From positions 558,001-622,000 of the forward strand of contig NZ_UGYM01000002.1 of NCBI RefSeq assembly GCF_900456975.1: a DNA stretch of 64,000 nucleotides, given 5' to 3'. The notes under the pieces were generated by a model. It made no database searches, was not told the DNA's origin, and was given only the letters and a program-made list of their open reading frames with translations. Made by a program: the position numbers and the translations under genes. Shown here piece after piece: positions 45,810 to 57,016 of the stretch. The stretch is from Shewanella baltica. GTDB lineage: Bacteria; Pseudomonadota; Gammaproteobacteria; Enterobacterales; Shewanellaceae. Numbering within the stretch: position 1 is the stretch's first letter; every line of letters starts with the position of its first letter.

Positions 45810-47282
45810 ATGTTAATTTTCTTTATTTGTATCGCACTCTTAGTGCTTGCGTACAAGTTCTATAGCCCCTTCGTGGAACGTCAAGCGGGTATAGATCCTA
45901 AAGCCAAGACGCCGCAGGCGAGATTCGAAGATGGCGTCGATTATGTTCCGGTTCATCCGGCTAAAGCGTTTCTGATCCAATTCCTCAATGTCGCAGGTGT
46001 GGGACCGATATTTGGTCCGATCCTCGGTGCCTTGTACGGTCCCATTGCCTTAGTGTGGATTGTGCTGGGGAACATTATTGGCGGCGCGGTGCACGATTAT
46101 TTTTCTGGCGTGCTCAGCATTAAAGAAGACGGTAAGAGTTTGCCTGAGATCGCTGGTCACTACTTTAATATCTACTTTAAAGGCGTGATGTTGCTGTTTA
46201 CTGCCATGCTGCTGTTTTTTGTGGGCGTGGTCTTTATCATGAGCCCAGCAGGTTTGCTGAGTAATCTCGATTATTTCAAAGACACCATCTTTGGCAATAA
46301 CACCTTCTGGGTGTTAGTGATTTTAGCCTATTACTTTTTGGCGACTATGCTGCCGATCGATAAAATCATCACTAAACTGTATCCCGCATTTGGTTTGTTG
46401 ATGATAGTGATGACGGTTTCTATAGCAGTTGCCCTGATGCTCAATGCGCCGCAGTTACCTGAAATGGGTGATGTGTTTGCTTATTTTGATCACAGCCACT
46501 ACAACAACGAGTTACTTGAGCCAAATCCAGACGGATTACCAGTATGGCCACTGTTGTTTGTGACTATTACTTGTGGTGCGATCAGTGGTTTCCACTCGAC
46601 CCAAGCGCCTATCATGGCCCGTTGTTTGACCAACGAGAAGTATGTGCGTCCCGTGTACTATGGCGCTATGGTTGCTGAAGGTATTGTTGCTTGTGTATGG
46701 GCAACGGCCGGTATTGCGGCTTTCCCTGGTGGTTATGTTGAGCTTAAGAGTCTGCTCGACCAAGGTGGCCCAGGTTTAGTGGTTAACCAAGTGGCGACGA
46801 CTTATCTCGGTGTGGTGGGCGGCATTATGGCGATTGTGGCTGTGGCTATCTTCCCGATCACCTCTGGTGATACCGCGTTCCGTTCGTTGCGACTGACGAT
46901 TATCGACGCCTTCCATATACCGCAAAGCATGCGTAATCGTTTACTTGTCGCGGTACCTATTCTCACGATTGCGTACTTTATGACGAAGATCGATTTCTCC
47001 TTGATTTGGCGCTACTTTGCCTTCTCAAATATGCTGCTATCAACCAGTGTATTGTGGTTAGCGACTAAGTATTTGTTCGATCGCGGGACCTTCCATTGGA
47101 TTGTCAGCCTGCCAGCCATTGGTGGCACCAGCGTCACGGTTTCTTACATTATGACTGCGGGTATTGGTCTGGGTTTACCACAACCTTTGAGCCAGCCTGT
47201 GGGTATCGCAGTCGGGGTTATCTGTTTAGTTGCGCTGATCATTGCGCACAACCGCCGCAAACCTGTGGCAGACGTGAAATAG
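45810..47282 (+). CDS. cstA: Carbon starvation protein CstA family transporter
   Basis: 490 residues, about 13-14 membrane helices. CstA features: YKFYSPFVERQAGIDPKAKTP, RFEDGVDYVPV, FLIQFLNVAGVGPIFGPILGALYGP, GNIIGGAVHDYFSG and GFHSTQAPIMARCL. The protein is of the shorter type (E. coli CstA 701). CstA transports peptides, and YjiY-type paralogues take up pyruvate; which applies here is unknown. RBS weak (GGA 15 bases before ATG). In E. coli transcription depends on cAMP-CRP and carbon limitation; I found no clear CRP box here. Terminator downstream. Confidence 0.9.
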   Translation: MLIFFICIALLVLAYKFYSPFVERQAGIDPKAKTPQARFEDGVDYVPVHPAKAFLIQFLNVAGVGPIFGPILGALYGPIALVWIVLGNIIGGAVHDYFSGVLSIKEDGKSLPEIAGHYFNIYFKGVMLLFTAMLLFFVGVVFIMSPAGLLSNLDYFKDTIFGNNTFWVLVILAYYFLATMLPIDKIITKLYPAFGLLMIVMTVSIAVALMLNAPQLPEMGDVFAYFDHSHYNNELLEPNPDGLPVWPLLFVTITCGAISGFHSTQAPIMARCLTNEKYVRPVYYGAMVAEGIVACVWATAGIAAFPGGYVELKSLLDQGGPGLVVNQVATTYLGVVGGIMAIVAVAIFPITSGDTAFRSLRLTIIDAFHIPQSMRNRLLVAVPILTIAYFMTKIDFSLIWRYFAFSNMLLSTSVLWLATKYLFDRGTFHWIVSLPAIGGTSVTVSYIMTAGIGLGLPQPLSQPVGIAVGVICLVALIIAHNRRKPVADVK

Positions 47283-47312
47283 TCCGTTATGCCAAGTTTG
47301 ACCGTATAGACA

Positions 47313-47344
47313 CAAGGGCTGCATTTTGCAGCCCTTGTTTTTTT
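47313..47344 (+). terminator. Terminator of cstA
   Basis: Perfect stem CAAGGGCTGCA (47313-47323) with TGCAGCCCTTG (47327-47337), then seven T. Confidence 0.92.
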
Positions 47345-47506
47345 ATGAGCCGCAGTAAGTTGACTATCCTTTAATATCTTAATTTATAAAGGGGAATGTT
47401 TGCTGAACATTATTTAATGGGATGATTCATCGCGTTTCATCTAGAGGTAAGGTAAGGTCGTTAGACTGGTTTTTGTTTCTCTATTGAAACGATTAGTCGG
47501 TGATAG

Positions 47507-49759
<2,253 letters not shown>

Positions 49760-49865
49760 GCCTAGCTTTAACTGATATTGTTAGTCTTATTTTAGTGGTT
49801 AATGGATCCAATTTAAGCCTTGTCGTGTTGAAGGTTGGCTTAGCGCTTAAGTGGATTATCAGTCA

Positions 49866-49906
49866 AATGATCGCCTAACCCTCTGTGGTTAAGCGGTCAT
49901 TTTTAT
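49866..49906 (+). terminator. Terminator of katG
   Basis: 15-bp stem with two G-T wobble pairs, AATGATCGCCTAACC (49866-49880) with GGTTAAGCGGTCATT (49887-49901), followed by T-run. Confidence 0.75.
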
Positions 49907-49943
49907 TAATCTGTAATGGTGTTTATCAATTTAGGGTAGGAAT

Positions 49944-50378
49944 ATGAGCATTCAGCAAATGTCGGGTTTAGCTATTTTACAGGCAATGGCAAAGGGCGAA
50001 CTGCCCGCACCTTCGATCACCCAGACTATGCCTATGTCCTTGGTTCAAGCCGAAGAAGGTTCAGTGCTGTTTCATGCGACAGCTGATGATAAGCATTTGA
50101 ATCCGCTGGGCGGCGTTCATGGTGGTTTCGCAGCCACTGTACTGGATTCGGTTACAGGTTGTGCCGTGCACACTTTGCTTGAAGCGGGTGTGGGTTACGG
50201 CACTATCGATTTGAATATTAAAATGATTCGACCTGTGCCTAAGCATCAAGTGCTAGTGGCCGAGGGCAGAGTGATTAATCTGTCTAAGTCCTTAGGGATT
50301 TCGGAAGGCACGCTAAAAACGCAGGATGGAAAATTACTGGCTACCGCCACGGCGACTTGCATGATTTTAAGGCCGTAA
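49944..50378 (+). CDS. PaaI-family hotdog thioesterase
   Basis: 144-residue hotdog-fold protein; ATG 49944 with GGGTAGG upstream. Signature NPLGGVHGGFAATVLDSVTG, where asparagine/glycine and aspartate are the catalytic segment of PaaI/YdiI-type acyl-CoA thioesterases. Strand GTIDLNIKMIRPV and the end ATATCMIL agree. It hydrolyses some acyl-CoA, substrate not defined. Confidence 0.85.
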   Translation: MSIQQMSGLAILQAMAKGELPAPSITQTMPMSLVQAEEGSVLFHATADDKHLNPLGGVHGGFAATVLDSVTGCAVHTLLEAGVGYGTIDLNIKMIRPVPKHQVLVAEGRVINLSKSLGISEGTLKTQDGKLLATATATCMILRP

Positions 50379-50785
50379 ACCGATTCAATGCGCTTATGCA
50401 ATCTTATCTGTGCTGCACTTTGCCTTGGCTTTTCCATCGCGTGCTGCGGCGATACGGCCTCTTCGAGTTTAAGCCATGGATTGATGAGTTAACTCATGCC
50501 GAATCTGAGCGCTATTATCGCACTAACATCAGCAATCAAACATCGCGTTAGCACCAGCAATCAAATCGGTGATTGCCTTGTTAGCGGTAAGGATTTATAT
50601 AGATGTTAATTCAGTAAATAACGGAATTTTTTCATCATATTTTCATAAATAGGCTTCAAGATTGAAAATAGCTAGCATGCGATATTCCATTCGACAGAAA
50701 GTATGTTAGATTCTGGCGAATTGTTGCTGATCGCTGTATTGTTACCTCTGTCATCAACAGTTCTCCACAGGGCCATCACTGCAAT
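50379..50785. other. Intergenic region before opgG-like gene
   Basis: About 400 bases. A 64-codon frame (50357-50551) has no RBS and overlaps the thioesterase end, so it is not accepted. Two copies of CAGCAATCAAA occur near 50531 and 50556. The promoter of the next gene is expected in 50600-50780. Confidence 0.4.
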
Positions 50786-50839
50786 TTGGTTAGATTTGCA
50801 GGGAAGTGTCAGGAAGTTACACCAATTCAGAGTCTGCTT

Positions 50840-52528
50840 ATGCAACCCAATTTATTTCCCGAACAAAGAAACGTTTACCAACAATCGATGGTGACAGTAC
50901 CTTCGATTGAAGCCCAATCCTCCTCTCGTCGCGGCCGTTTGCAGCGCATGGTTGGCAGCGTATTGTTAACCTGTAGCGTATTGCTGAGTCTTTCGGCGTG
51001 TGCGGCGGGTAAGCAGGCGTCACCACAAGAAGGTGAAGAGTTCAGTTACGCTTGGCTTAAGGGCTACGCCCGTACTATGGCTGCACAACCTTATGAAAGC
51101 CATAAAGGCGAATTGCCTAAAAGCCTTCAGGGCATGAGCTGGGATGATTACCAACAATTCCACTTCAAGAAGAAAGCCGCACTGTGGCGCGATCAGGACT
51201 CGGAATTTCGTGCCGAGCTGTTCCACCTAGGGCTGTATTTCGACACGCCAATTCACATCTATGAATTGAATGAAGGCAAGGCTAAGTTAATCGACTATTC
51301 GCCTTCTATGTTCGATTACGGCAAGTCAAAGGTGAAAGGCAGTCAGTTGCCTAAGGATCTTGGCTTTGCGGGTTTCCGTATGCAGTTCAATACCGATTGG
51401 GAACGTGACGTTGTCGCTTTCCTTGGCGCCAGCTATTTCCGCGCTGTGGGTCATGAGATGCAATACGGCCTGTCGGCTCGTGGTTTAGCAGTGGATACTG
51501 CGCTGCCAAAACCTGAAGAGTTTCCAATGTTCACCGACTTCTGGTTAGAAAAACCTAAACCAGGATCGAACATCACGACTGTGTATGCCTTATTAGACTC
51601 TCCGAGTGTGACAGGTGCTTACCGTTTCGATATCGAGCCGGGTGAGCGTTTAAAAATGAAAGTGGATGTGGCTGTTTATCCACGTAAAGCGATTGAACGT
51701 TTAGGCGTAGCGCCACTGACCAGTATGTTTATGGTGGGTGAGAATGATCGCCGCACCGGTTACGACTGGCGTCCAGAAATCCATGATACCGATGGCTTAG
51801 CCATGCATACGGGTAATGGTGAATGGATTTGGCGTCCGCTAGGTAACCCAGAAAACCTGCGATTCAACGCCTATAGCGATGAAAATCCAAAAGGTTTTGG
51901 TTTACTGCAACGTGACCGTAACTTCGATCACTATCAGGACGATGGCGTGTTTTATGATAAACGCCCAAGCCTGTGGATTGAACCAACCAGCAGTTGGGGC
52001 AAAGGTTCGGTGCAGTTAGTTGAAATCCCAACACTGGATGAAACCTTCGATAACATAGTGGCATTCTGGAATCCTGCTGAGCCGATTGTTCCGGGTCAAG
52101 AGCTGTTGTATAGCTACAACATGTATTGGGGCGGCATTCCACCGGTTCAATCACCCCGTGCTCGCGTTGTTGATACCTTCACCGGGATTGGCGGCGTAGT
52201 TGGCCAGAAACGCAAATACTACAGTAAGCGTTTTGTGGTGGATTTCGCGGGCGGCACTTTGCCTATGATAGGCAAAGACACCCAAGTAAAAGCTGTGATC
52301 ACTGCATCTGATGGCAAAGTCGAAATTGAATCTGCCCGTCCTTTAGCGTCCATTAATGGTTACCGCGCTATGTTTGACGTAGTGCCCCCCGGAGACGGTA
52401 CTGAGCCGATTAACCTGAGAGTCTATTTAGAAGTTGATGGCCAGCCATTGTCTGAAACTTGGATGTATCAGTGGAATCCGCCCGCTAAGGATGATCGTGA
52501 ATTGCACAATGCGGGTCATCTGCAATAA
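50840..52528 (+). CDS. Periplasmic glucan biosynthesis protein, OpgG/OpgD family lipoprotein
   Basis: 562 residues from ATG 50840; ATG 50888 is also possible and gives a shorter signal peptide; neither RBS is good. A basic segment SRRGRLQRM, hydrophobic core and lipobox LSAC indicate a lipoprotein of the periplasm. The MdoG family domain follows: FHLGLYFDTPIHIYE, GFAGFRMQF, FLGASYFRAVG, QYGLSARGLAVDTA, EFPMFTDFWLEKP, WIWRPLGNP, GFGLLQRDR and VQLVEIPT, as in OpgG/OpgD. These proteins shape osmoregulated periplasmic glucans, usually with glycosyltransferase OpgH, which is not next door. OpgD normally has a Tat signal and OpgG a Sec signal; this is neither. Confidence 0.86.
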   Translation: MQPNLFPEQRNVYQQSMVTVPSIEAQSSSRRGRLQRMVGSVLLTCSVLLSLSACAAGKQASPQEGEEFSYAWLKGYARTMAAQPYESHKGELPKSLQGMSWDDYQQFHFKKKAALWRDQDSEFRAELFHLGLYFDTPIHIYELNEGKAKLIDYSPSMFDYGKSKVKGSQLPKDLGFAGFRMQFNTDWERDVVAFLGASYFRAVGHEMQYGLSARGLAVDTALPKPEEFPMFTDFWLEKPKPGSNITTVYALLDSPSVTGAYRFDIEPGERLKMKVDVAVYPRKAIERLGVAPLTSMFMVGENDRRTGYDWRPEIHDTDGLAMHTGNGEWIWRPLGNPENLRFNAYSDENPKGFGLLQRDRNFDHYQDDGVFYDKRPSLWIEPTSSWGKGSVQLVEIPTLDETFDNIVAFWNPAEPIVPGQELLYSYNMYWGGIPPVQSPRARVVDTFTGIGGVVGQKRKYYSKRFVVDFAGGTLPMIGKDTQVKAVITASDGKVEIESARPLASINGYRAMFDVVPPGDGTEPINLRVYLEVDGQPLSETWMYQWNPPAKDDRELHNAGHLQ

Positions 52529-52552
52529 GCGATTAGTGAGTCATTAATCTAA

Positions 52553-52580
52553 AACGCCAGCTAACTTAGCTGGCGTTTTT
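52553..52580. terminator. Terminator between convergent genes
   Basis: Stem AACGCCAGCT with AGCTGGCGTT (52553-52577), T-run after it on the plus strand. It ends the opgG-like gene; the leftward gene for an amidotransferase ends 50 bases further and may also use it. Confidence 0.88.
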
Positions 52581-52624
52581 GTTTTAACTGAGCCTGCTAA
52601 ATCCTGCATCTTCAGTTTTTGGAT

Positions 52625-53341
52625 TTATACGGCTTGATAGGCAAAGACTAGATTATCTAAAAAATGCCCCAGCAACTGATTCATTCGAGTCGTTGATTGT
52701 CTCAAGATGAACTCTGGGCTTTGAATATAGGGCATTTTTTGTGTACTGGAAAAAGCATGTTCTTGGGCTATTAATGGCGTTAATTGGCTACTGATAAATT
52801 CAAGATGGCATTGAAATCCAAAAACTAAATGTGTGTAACGTATTATTTGCCTTGGGCAAGCTTCACTTGTGGCGAGCACTTCGCAATCGGGAGTGAGGCC
52901 CGGCATATCGTTATGCCAGTGGCCGACAACTTCAGTTGTCGAAAATGTCTTAAGGCTAATATCACCTCTTCCTGCCGCAGTTAGTTCAATGGGGAAGTAA
53001 CCAATCTCGGCATGTGGACTCTTTTGATAACGGGCACCTAATGCTTCGCCGATTAACTGTGCCCCAAGACAAACCCCCACAACGGCTTTATTTGTCTGGA
53101 TAGCTTGCCTGATAAGTCTTTGTTCTGCTTGGCTATCAAAATATGGACAATCACTTTGGCATGTCGCGGGAGACTGGGGGCCACCGAGGATAATTAACAG
53201 ATCAAAACCATCACTATTTTCGGGTAAAGCTTCACCTAGATAGACTCTGCTAAAGCTCATTTTGTAGTTTTTACTTGCGGCCCAATCGCTAAAATAGCCT
53301 GGACCTTCATAGCTTTCATGGATAATGCAATGAATCTGCAT
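52625..53341 (-). CDS. Class I glutamine amidotransferase-like protein
   Basis: 238 residues from ATG 53341 (AGGA eight bases upstream); ATG 53359 also in frame. The class I triad is present: nucleophile cysteine in VVGVCLGAQLIG, histidine in FGFQCHLEF, glutamate right after. LLIILGGPQSP and GHWHNDMPGL are typical of stand-alone GATase1 proteins (related to GuaA's amidotransferase domain and gamma-glutamyl hydrolases). Divergent from an AraC-type regulator with an 84-base gap, so probably controlled by it. Substrate unknown. Confidence 0.85.
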   Translation of the reverse strand: MQIHCIIHESYEGPGYFSDWAASKNYKMSFSRVYLGEALPENSDGFDLLIILGGPQSPATCQSDCPYFDSQAEQRLIRQAIQTNKAVVGVCLGAQLIGEALGARYQKSPHAEIGYFPIELTAAGRGDISLKTFSTTEVVGHWHNDMPGLTPDCEVLATSEACPRQIIRYTHLVFGFQCHLEFISSQLTPLIAQEHAFSSTQKMPYIQSPEFILRQSTTRMNQLLGHFLDNLVFAYQAV

Positions 53342-53425
53342 TGAGTTTTCCTGTGTCATTTATGGGATAACGCTATGCTACAATCCTTTTTATTTGGCTG
53401 AATAACGTTATATGGACAAGTAATA

Positions 53426-54241
53426 ATGCTAAGTCGCCAACTCGATTCGATTAACGCCATTATTGAGCAAGCGCCTAATATGCCTTCTTTTGTAAAAACG
53501 ATTGAGATGCAGAAGGGTTATGTGGATGTTTTACACCAGCACTGTTGGCATCAGCTTATTTTTCCACTTCAAGGCCTGTTACAGACAGAGGCAGATGGCG
53601 CACTGTTTTTAGTTCCCCATACCACAGCGCTTTTTGTGCCTGCAGGGGTGATACATGAGTCTGTTGCGATTACTGATACCTGCTTTATTGGCGTCTATCT
53701 GAATCCTATGTGTGGTCGAGATTATGGTGCCATGATTAAACTCGTCGCTATGAGTGCTTTTCTAAGGGAGTTAGTGTTAACACTCAGAAAACAATGTGCT
53801 TTTAATACCCCAATAAATGTTGAGCCAATGGTTCAGGCGCCAATACTGCGTTTGCTTGAGGTGCTATACGATCAAATTAATAGTGCGGGAGGACAGACTT
53901 TTAAGTTACTGATACCCAAAGATAGACGCCTAAAATTGATTTTTGAGCATTTAACCCAAACGCCAGCTTTAGATTTCTCTTTAGTGAAATGGGGAGAGAG
54001 GGTTGGGGCATCGGAACGAACATTGTCGAGGCTATTTGTGAGGGAGTTTGGTTCCTCATTCGTATTATGGCGTCAACATTTGCGACTGATCTATTCGCTG
54101 TCGTTATTGGCCACTGACCTATCAATACAGAATGTGGCCCACCAAATTGGTTATCAAAATGATTCATCCTATATCAAAGCTTTCAAGGAGCGTTTTGGGA
54201 TGACGCCACAGCGATTTCGGTTAGGCGATCATGGGATATAA
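53426..54241 (+). CDS. AraC-family transcriptional regulator
   Basis: 271 residues. The N-terminal cupin-like sensing domain (QHCWHQLIFPLQGLLQTEADGALFLVPHTTALFVPAGVIHESVAI, here in parts: WHQLIFPLQG, FVPAGVIHE) is followed by two helix-turn-helix units: WGERVGASERTLSRLFVREFGSSF (first: VGASERTLSRLF) and VAHQIGYQNDSSYIKAFKERFGMTPQRFR (second: IGYQNDSSYIKAFK). Ligand unknown. It most likely controls the divergent amidotransferase gene and its own expression. Confidence 0.9.
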   Translation: MLSRQLDSINAIIEQAPNMPSFVKTIEMQKGYVDVLHQHCWHQLIFPLQGLLQTEADGALFLVPHTTALFVPAGVIHESVAITDTCFIGVYLNPMCGRDYGAMIKLVAMSAFLRELVLTLRKQCAFNTPINVEPMVQAPILRLLEVLYDQINSAGGQTFKLLIPKDRRLKLIFEHLTQTPALDFSLVKWGERVGASERTLSRLFVREFGSSFVLWRQHLRLIYSLSLLATDLSIQNVAHQIGYQNDSSYIKAFKERFGMTPQRFRLGDHGI

Positions 54242-54474
54242 TCCTGTTACGATTTATGGCGTTTAACACTGCTTTTAGTTGAATCATTTAACATTTAATC
54301 AATGCTTTGCACCTTTTGGCAGCACAGAGATTCATTTGGCCGAATAAAATCAAGCCAGTGTTAATTGCAAGCATGCTACTGAGTTATTGAGGACTAATTC
54401 ACTTTTTGACAATCTAAATAATTTTTCACTGTAAAAGAGGCCAAACTTGGGCGTAATCTGTGGGCGTTCTCGCC

Positions 54475-55959
54475 ATGGGTCAGTATTTTATGTTTGAAAT
54501 GTTCACAACGTTAGGCTTTGCTTGGTCTGTGGGTTTAGTGCTTGCGATACTGTTTGTATTGGCATACGAATTCATTAATGGCTTCCACGATACGGCCAAT
54601 GCGGTGGCTACGGTTATCTATACCAAGGCTATGCCAGCCAATCTTGCCGTCGTTACCTCTGCGCTCTTTAACTTTGCGGGTGTGCTACTAGGTGGCTTAG
54701 GTGTGGCCTATGCAATAGTGCATTTGTTGCCCGTAGATTCCTTGCTCGGCATGGATTCGACCCAAGGTTTATTGATGGTCTTTTCTTTGCTGTTTTCGGC
54801 AATTATCTGGAACTTAGGCACTTGGTATTTTGGTATTCCTGCCTCGAGTTCTCATACCTTGATTGGCTCGATAATGGGCGTGGGCGGCGCGTTCGCTTGG
54901 ATGAATCATCAGCCTATCTTGCAGGGCATTAATGTCTCTAAGGCCTCGCAGATCATGTTGTCCTTAATCATTTCGCCGACTTTAGGTTTTGTGATGGCGG
55001 GGATTTTTCTACTCATCATGAAATACGTCTGGCAGAAACATAAAATTCACCGCACTCCCGATGAACAGATGCAGATTAATGGCAAAAAACACCCGCCATT
55101 TTGGGCAAGGGCGAGTTTAATTGTCTCTGCTATGGGGGTGAGTTTTGCCCATGGTTCGAACGATGGCCAGAAGGGCATCGGCCTAGTGATGCTAGTGCTG
55201 ATTTGTATGGCTCCGGCGTATTTTGCCTTGGACATGGGCAGTCAACCCTATGATTTGGAACGAACTCAAGATGCCAATCGGCGCATTATGGCGATTTACG
55301 ATCGTAACCAAGCCGTGATCGCGGATGTGATCGACTTTAGCGCTTCAGCAAACGTCCCCGAATATATGCTGGCCCATTGCTCATCTGAAAATGTATTACC
55401 TGCGATGTCGCTACTTGACCGCCGCTTGGCAAAAGTCTCGACTTACAAAGACATGGATGTACAAGAGCGGCGCGAGGTGCGTCGGTTACTCCTGTGTATC
55501 GATGATACTGCTCGCCAAGTGGCGAAGTTATATCTCCCAGCTAAAGATCTGACTTCATTGGCTAAATGGCGCAAGGATCTCACCCGCACCACTGAATATG
55601 CGCCTCTTTGGGTGATTATTGCCATTGCGACTGCGCTGGGTTGCGGCACGTTAGTGGGCTGGCGACGGATTGTGTATACCGTGGGGGAGAAAATTGGTTC
55701 ATCGAGTATGACCTACAGCCAAGGCATTGCCGCACAGGTCACCGCTGCCGTATCGATTGGGATTGCCAGTATGACGGGCATGCCTGTGTCGACGACTCAT
55801 ATTTTATCTTCCGCCGTTGCGGGCACTATGGTGGCTAATCGTTCGGGGCTACAGATCCAAACAATTAAGCAAATCATGCTCGCTTGGCTGCTGACGCTTC
55901 CTATTACTATGTTGCTCTCTGCGTGCGTGTTTATCCTTGCCAATGCACTTTGGGGTTAG
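54475..55959 (+). CDS. pit: Inorganic phosphate transporter, PiT family
   Basis: 494 residues from ATG 54475 (GTG 54460 in frame, no clear RBS for either). Metal-phosphate symporter with two inverted Pit repeats: NGFHDTANAVATVIYT and, in the second half, TGMPVSTTHILSSAVAG; further SSSHTLIGSIMGVGGA and SFAHGSNDGQKGIG. About ten membrane helices. A soluble insertion of about 170 residues between the halves (DLERTQDANRRIMAIYD ... LTSLAKWRKDL) is of the type found in long Pit proteins such as PitA/PitB. Low-affinity phosphate uptake at the inner membrane. Confidence 0.92.
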   Translation: MGQYFMFEMFTTLGFAWSVGLVLAILFVLAYEFINGFHDTANAVATVIYTKAMPANLAVVTSALFNFAGVLLGGLGVAYAIVHLLPVDSLLGMDSTQGLLMVFSLLFSAIIWNLGTWYFGIPASSSHTLIGSIMGVGGAFAWMNHQPILQGINVSKASQIMLSLIISPTLGFVMAGIFLLIMKYVWQKHKIHRTPDEQMQINGKKHPPFWARASLIVSAMGVSFAHGSNDGQKGIGLVMLVLICMAPAYFALDMGSQPYDLERTQDANRRIMAIYDRNQAVIADVIDFSASANVPEYMLAHCSSENVLPAMSLLDRRLAKVSTYKDMDVQERREVRRLLLCIDDTARQVAKLYLPAKDLTSLAKWRKDLTRTTEYAPLWVIIAIATALGCGTLVGWRRIVYTVGEKIGSSSMTYSQGIAAQVTAAVSIGIASMTGMPVSTTHILSSAVAGTMVANRSGLQIQTIKQIMLAWLLTLPITMLLSACVFILANALWG

Positions 55960-55989
55960 CCAAGAATACCCAAGTTGAATACTCACATA

Positions 55990-56010
55990 GCCAAGCCTTG
56001 AGCGCTTGGC
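55990..56010 (+). terminator. Possible terminator of pit
   Basis: Stem GCCAAGC (55990-55996) with GCTTGGC (56004-56010), followed by GTTTAGGTT; weak T-run. Confidence 0.45.
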
Positions 56011-56093
56011 GTTTAGGTTCAGTGCCGTTTTCCGCGATAATGACCTAAGCCATCTTGTTAGAGTTGAGTTTTCAACACCAACAAGGACATAAG

Positions 56094-56942
56094 ATGGCTG
56101 AGCAATTGAGAATACTTTTCAAAGCACTACACCAACAATCAGAGCCGCTGATATTAACCAATGTTTGGGATGCTGCCAGTGCGGCTATCATCCAAGCATC
56201 GGGCGCCCTTGCCATTGCGACCAGTAGCGCGGCATTGGCTTGGTCGCTCGGTTATCCCGATGGCCAAGCGCTACCTAAGGCGGCTTTATTGGACGCAGTG
56301 AACCATATCCTACGGCTGAGCCGAGTGCCTGTGACGCTAGATATTGAATCCGGTTATAGCCAAGATCCCGATGAGGTTACTGCTTTTGTTGCGCAGCTCT
56401 CTGAGCTTGGCGTAGCAGGGATTAATATTGAGGATGGCAGTGCAGGTGTTGCTGAGATGGTGGCAAAAATTAAAGCTATTCGCGCCCATCCTCGTTGCCA
56501 AGGATTATTTATTAATGCGCGAACCGATGTGTATTTACTGGGCTTAGCCAGTGGTGATGCCGCGGTCGCTATGACAATCGATAGGTTAACTCAGTATCAG
56601 GCTGCGGGCGCGGATGGCGGCTTTATCCCTGGCGCGACCAAGGTCGAGACCGCTAAGCGCTTGTCTGCCGCTGTGGATATGCCACTGAATTTTATGCTAT
56701 TGAATGAGCAGATGGATATCGACGAGTTATTTGGTGCAGGTGTGCAGCGTTTTTCCACCGGTCCGGCTGCATTTTTACAAGCCTATGGCACTTTGCTTAA
56801 TCCAATTTTGTTAAATTCAATTAAGGCAAAGCCGTTTCAGCAACAGCCAAAAGATGCGGTTATTGCCGCTGATAATGGCTCAATACCTAAAGTTATTGCC
56901 CTTGATTTTGAACGAATGAATAACTTATATATCCCGAGTTAA
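56094..56942 (+). CDS. Isocitrate lyase / PEP mutase superfamily protein
   Basis: 282 residues from ATG 56094 (AAGGA about six bases upstream). TIM-barrel protein of the ICL/PEPM superfamily: LILTNVWDAASAAI, TSSAALAWSLGYPDG, DIESGYSQDPDEV, INIEDGS, INARTDVYLL and ADGGFIPG. Metal-binding aspartate/glutamate residues (DIESGY, NIEDGS) are kept. The lyase KKCGH motif of true isocitrate lyase is missing, and relatives such as oxaloacetate decarboxylase, methylisocitrate lyase or PEP mutase are all possible. Substrate unknown. Confidence 0.85.
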   Translation: MAEQLRILFKALHQQSEPLILTNVWDAASAAIIQASGALAIATSSAALAWSLGYPDGQALPKAALLDAVNHILRLSRVPVTLDIESGYSQDPDEVTAFVAQLSELGVAGINIEDGSAGVAEMVAKIKAIRAHPRCQGLFINARTDVYLLGLASGDAAVAMTIDRLTQYQAAGADGGFIPGATKVETAKRLSAAVDMPLNFMLLNEQMDIDELFGAGVQRFSTGPAAFLQAYGTLLNPILLNSIKAKPFQQQPKDAVIAADNGSIPKVIALDFERMNNLYIPS

Positions 56943-56961
56943 AGCTGTTTTTAATCTATAT

Positions 56962-56981
56962 CCACGGCGAGCTTGCCGTGG
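56962..56981. terminator. Hairpin between convergent genes
   Basis: Perfect stem CCACGGC (56962-56968) with GCCGTGG (56975-56981). Plus-side sequence after it is pyrimidine-rich. Lies between the stops at 56942 and 57017. Confidence 0.6.
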
Positions 56982-57016
56982 GTTCCTTCTTACGTCCGTT
57001 TTACCTCGCGCCCGTT

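Noticed and set aside
50357..50551. 64-codon plus-strand frame after the thioesterase
   Set aside because: Overlaps the thioesterase end, no RBS, no recognisable features.
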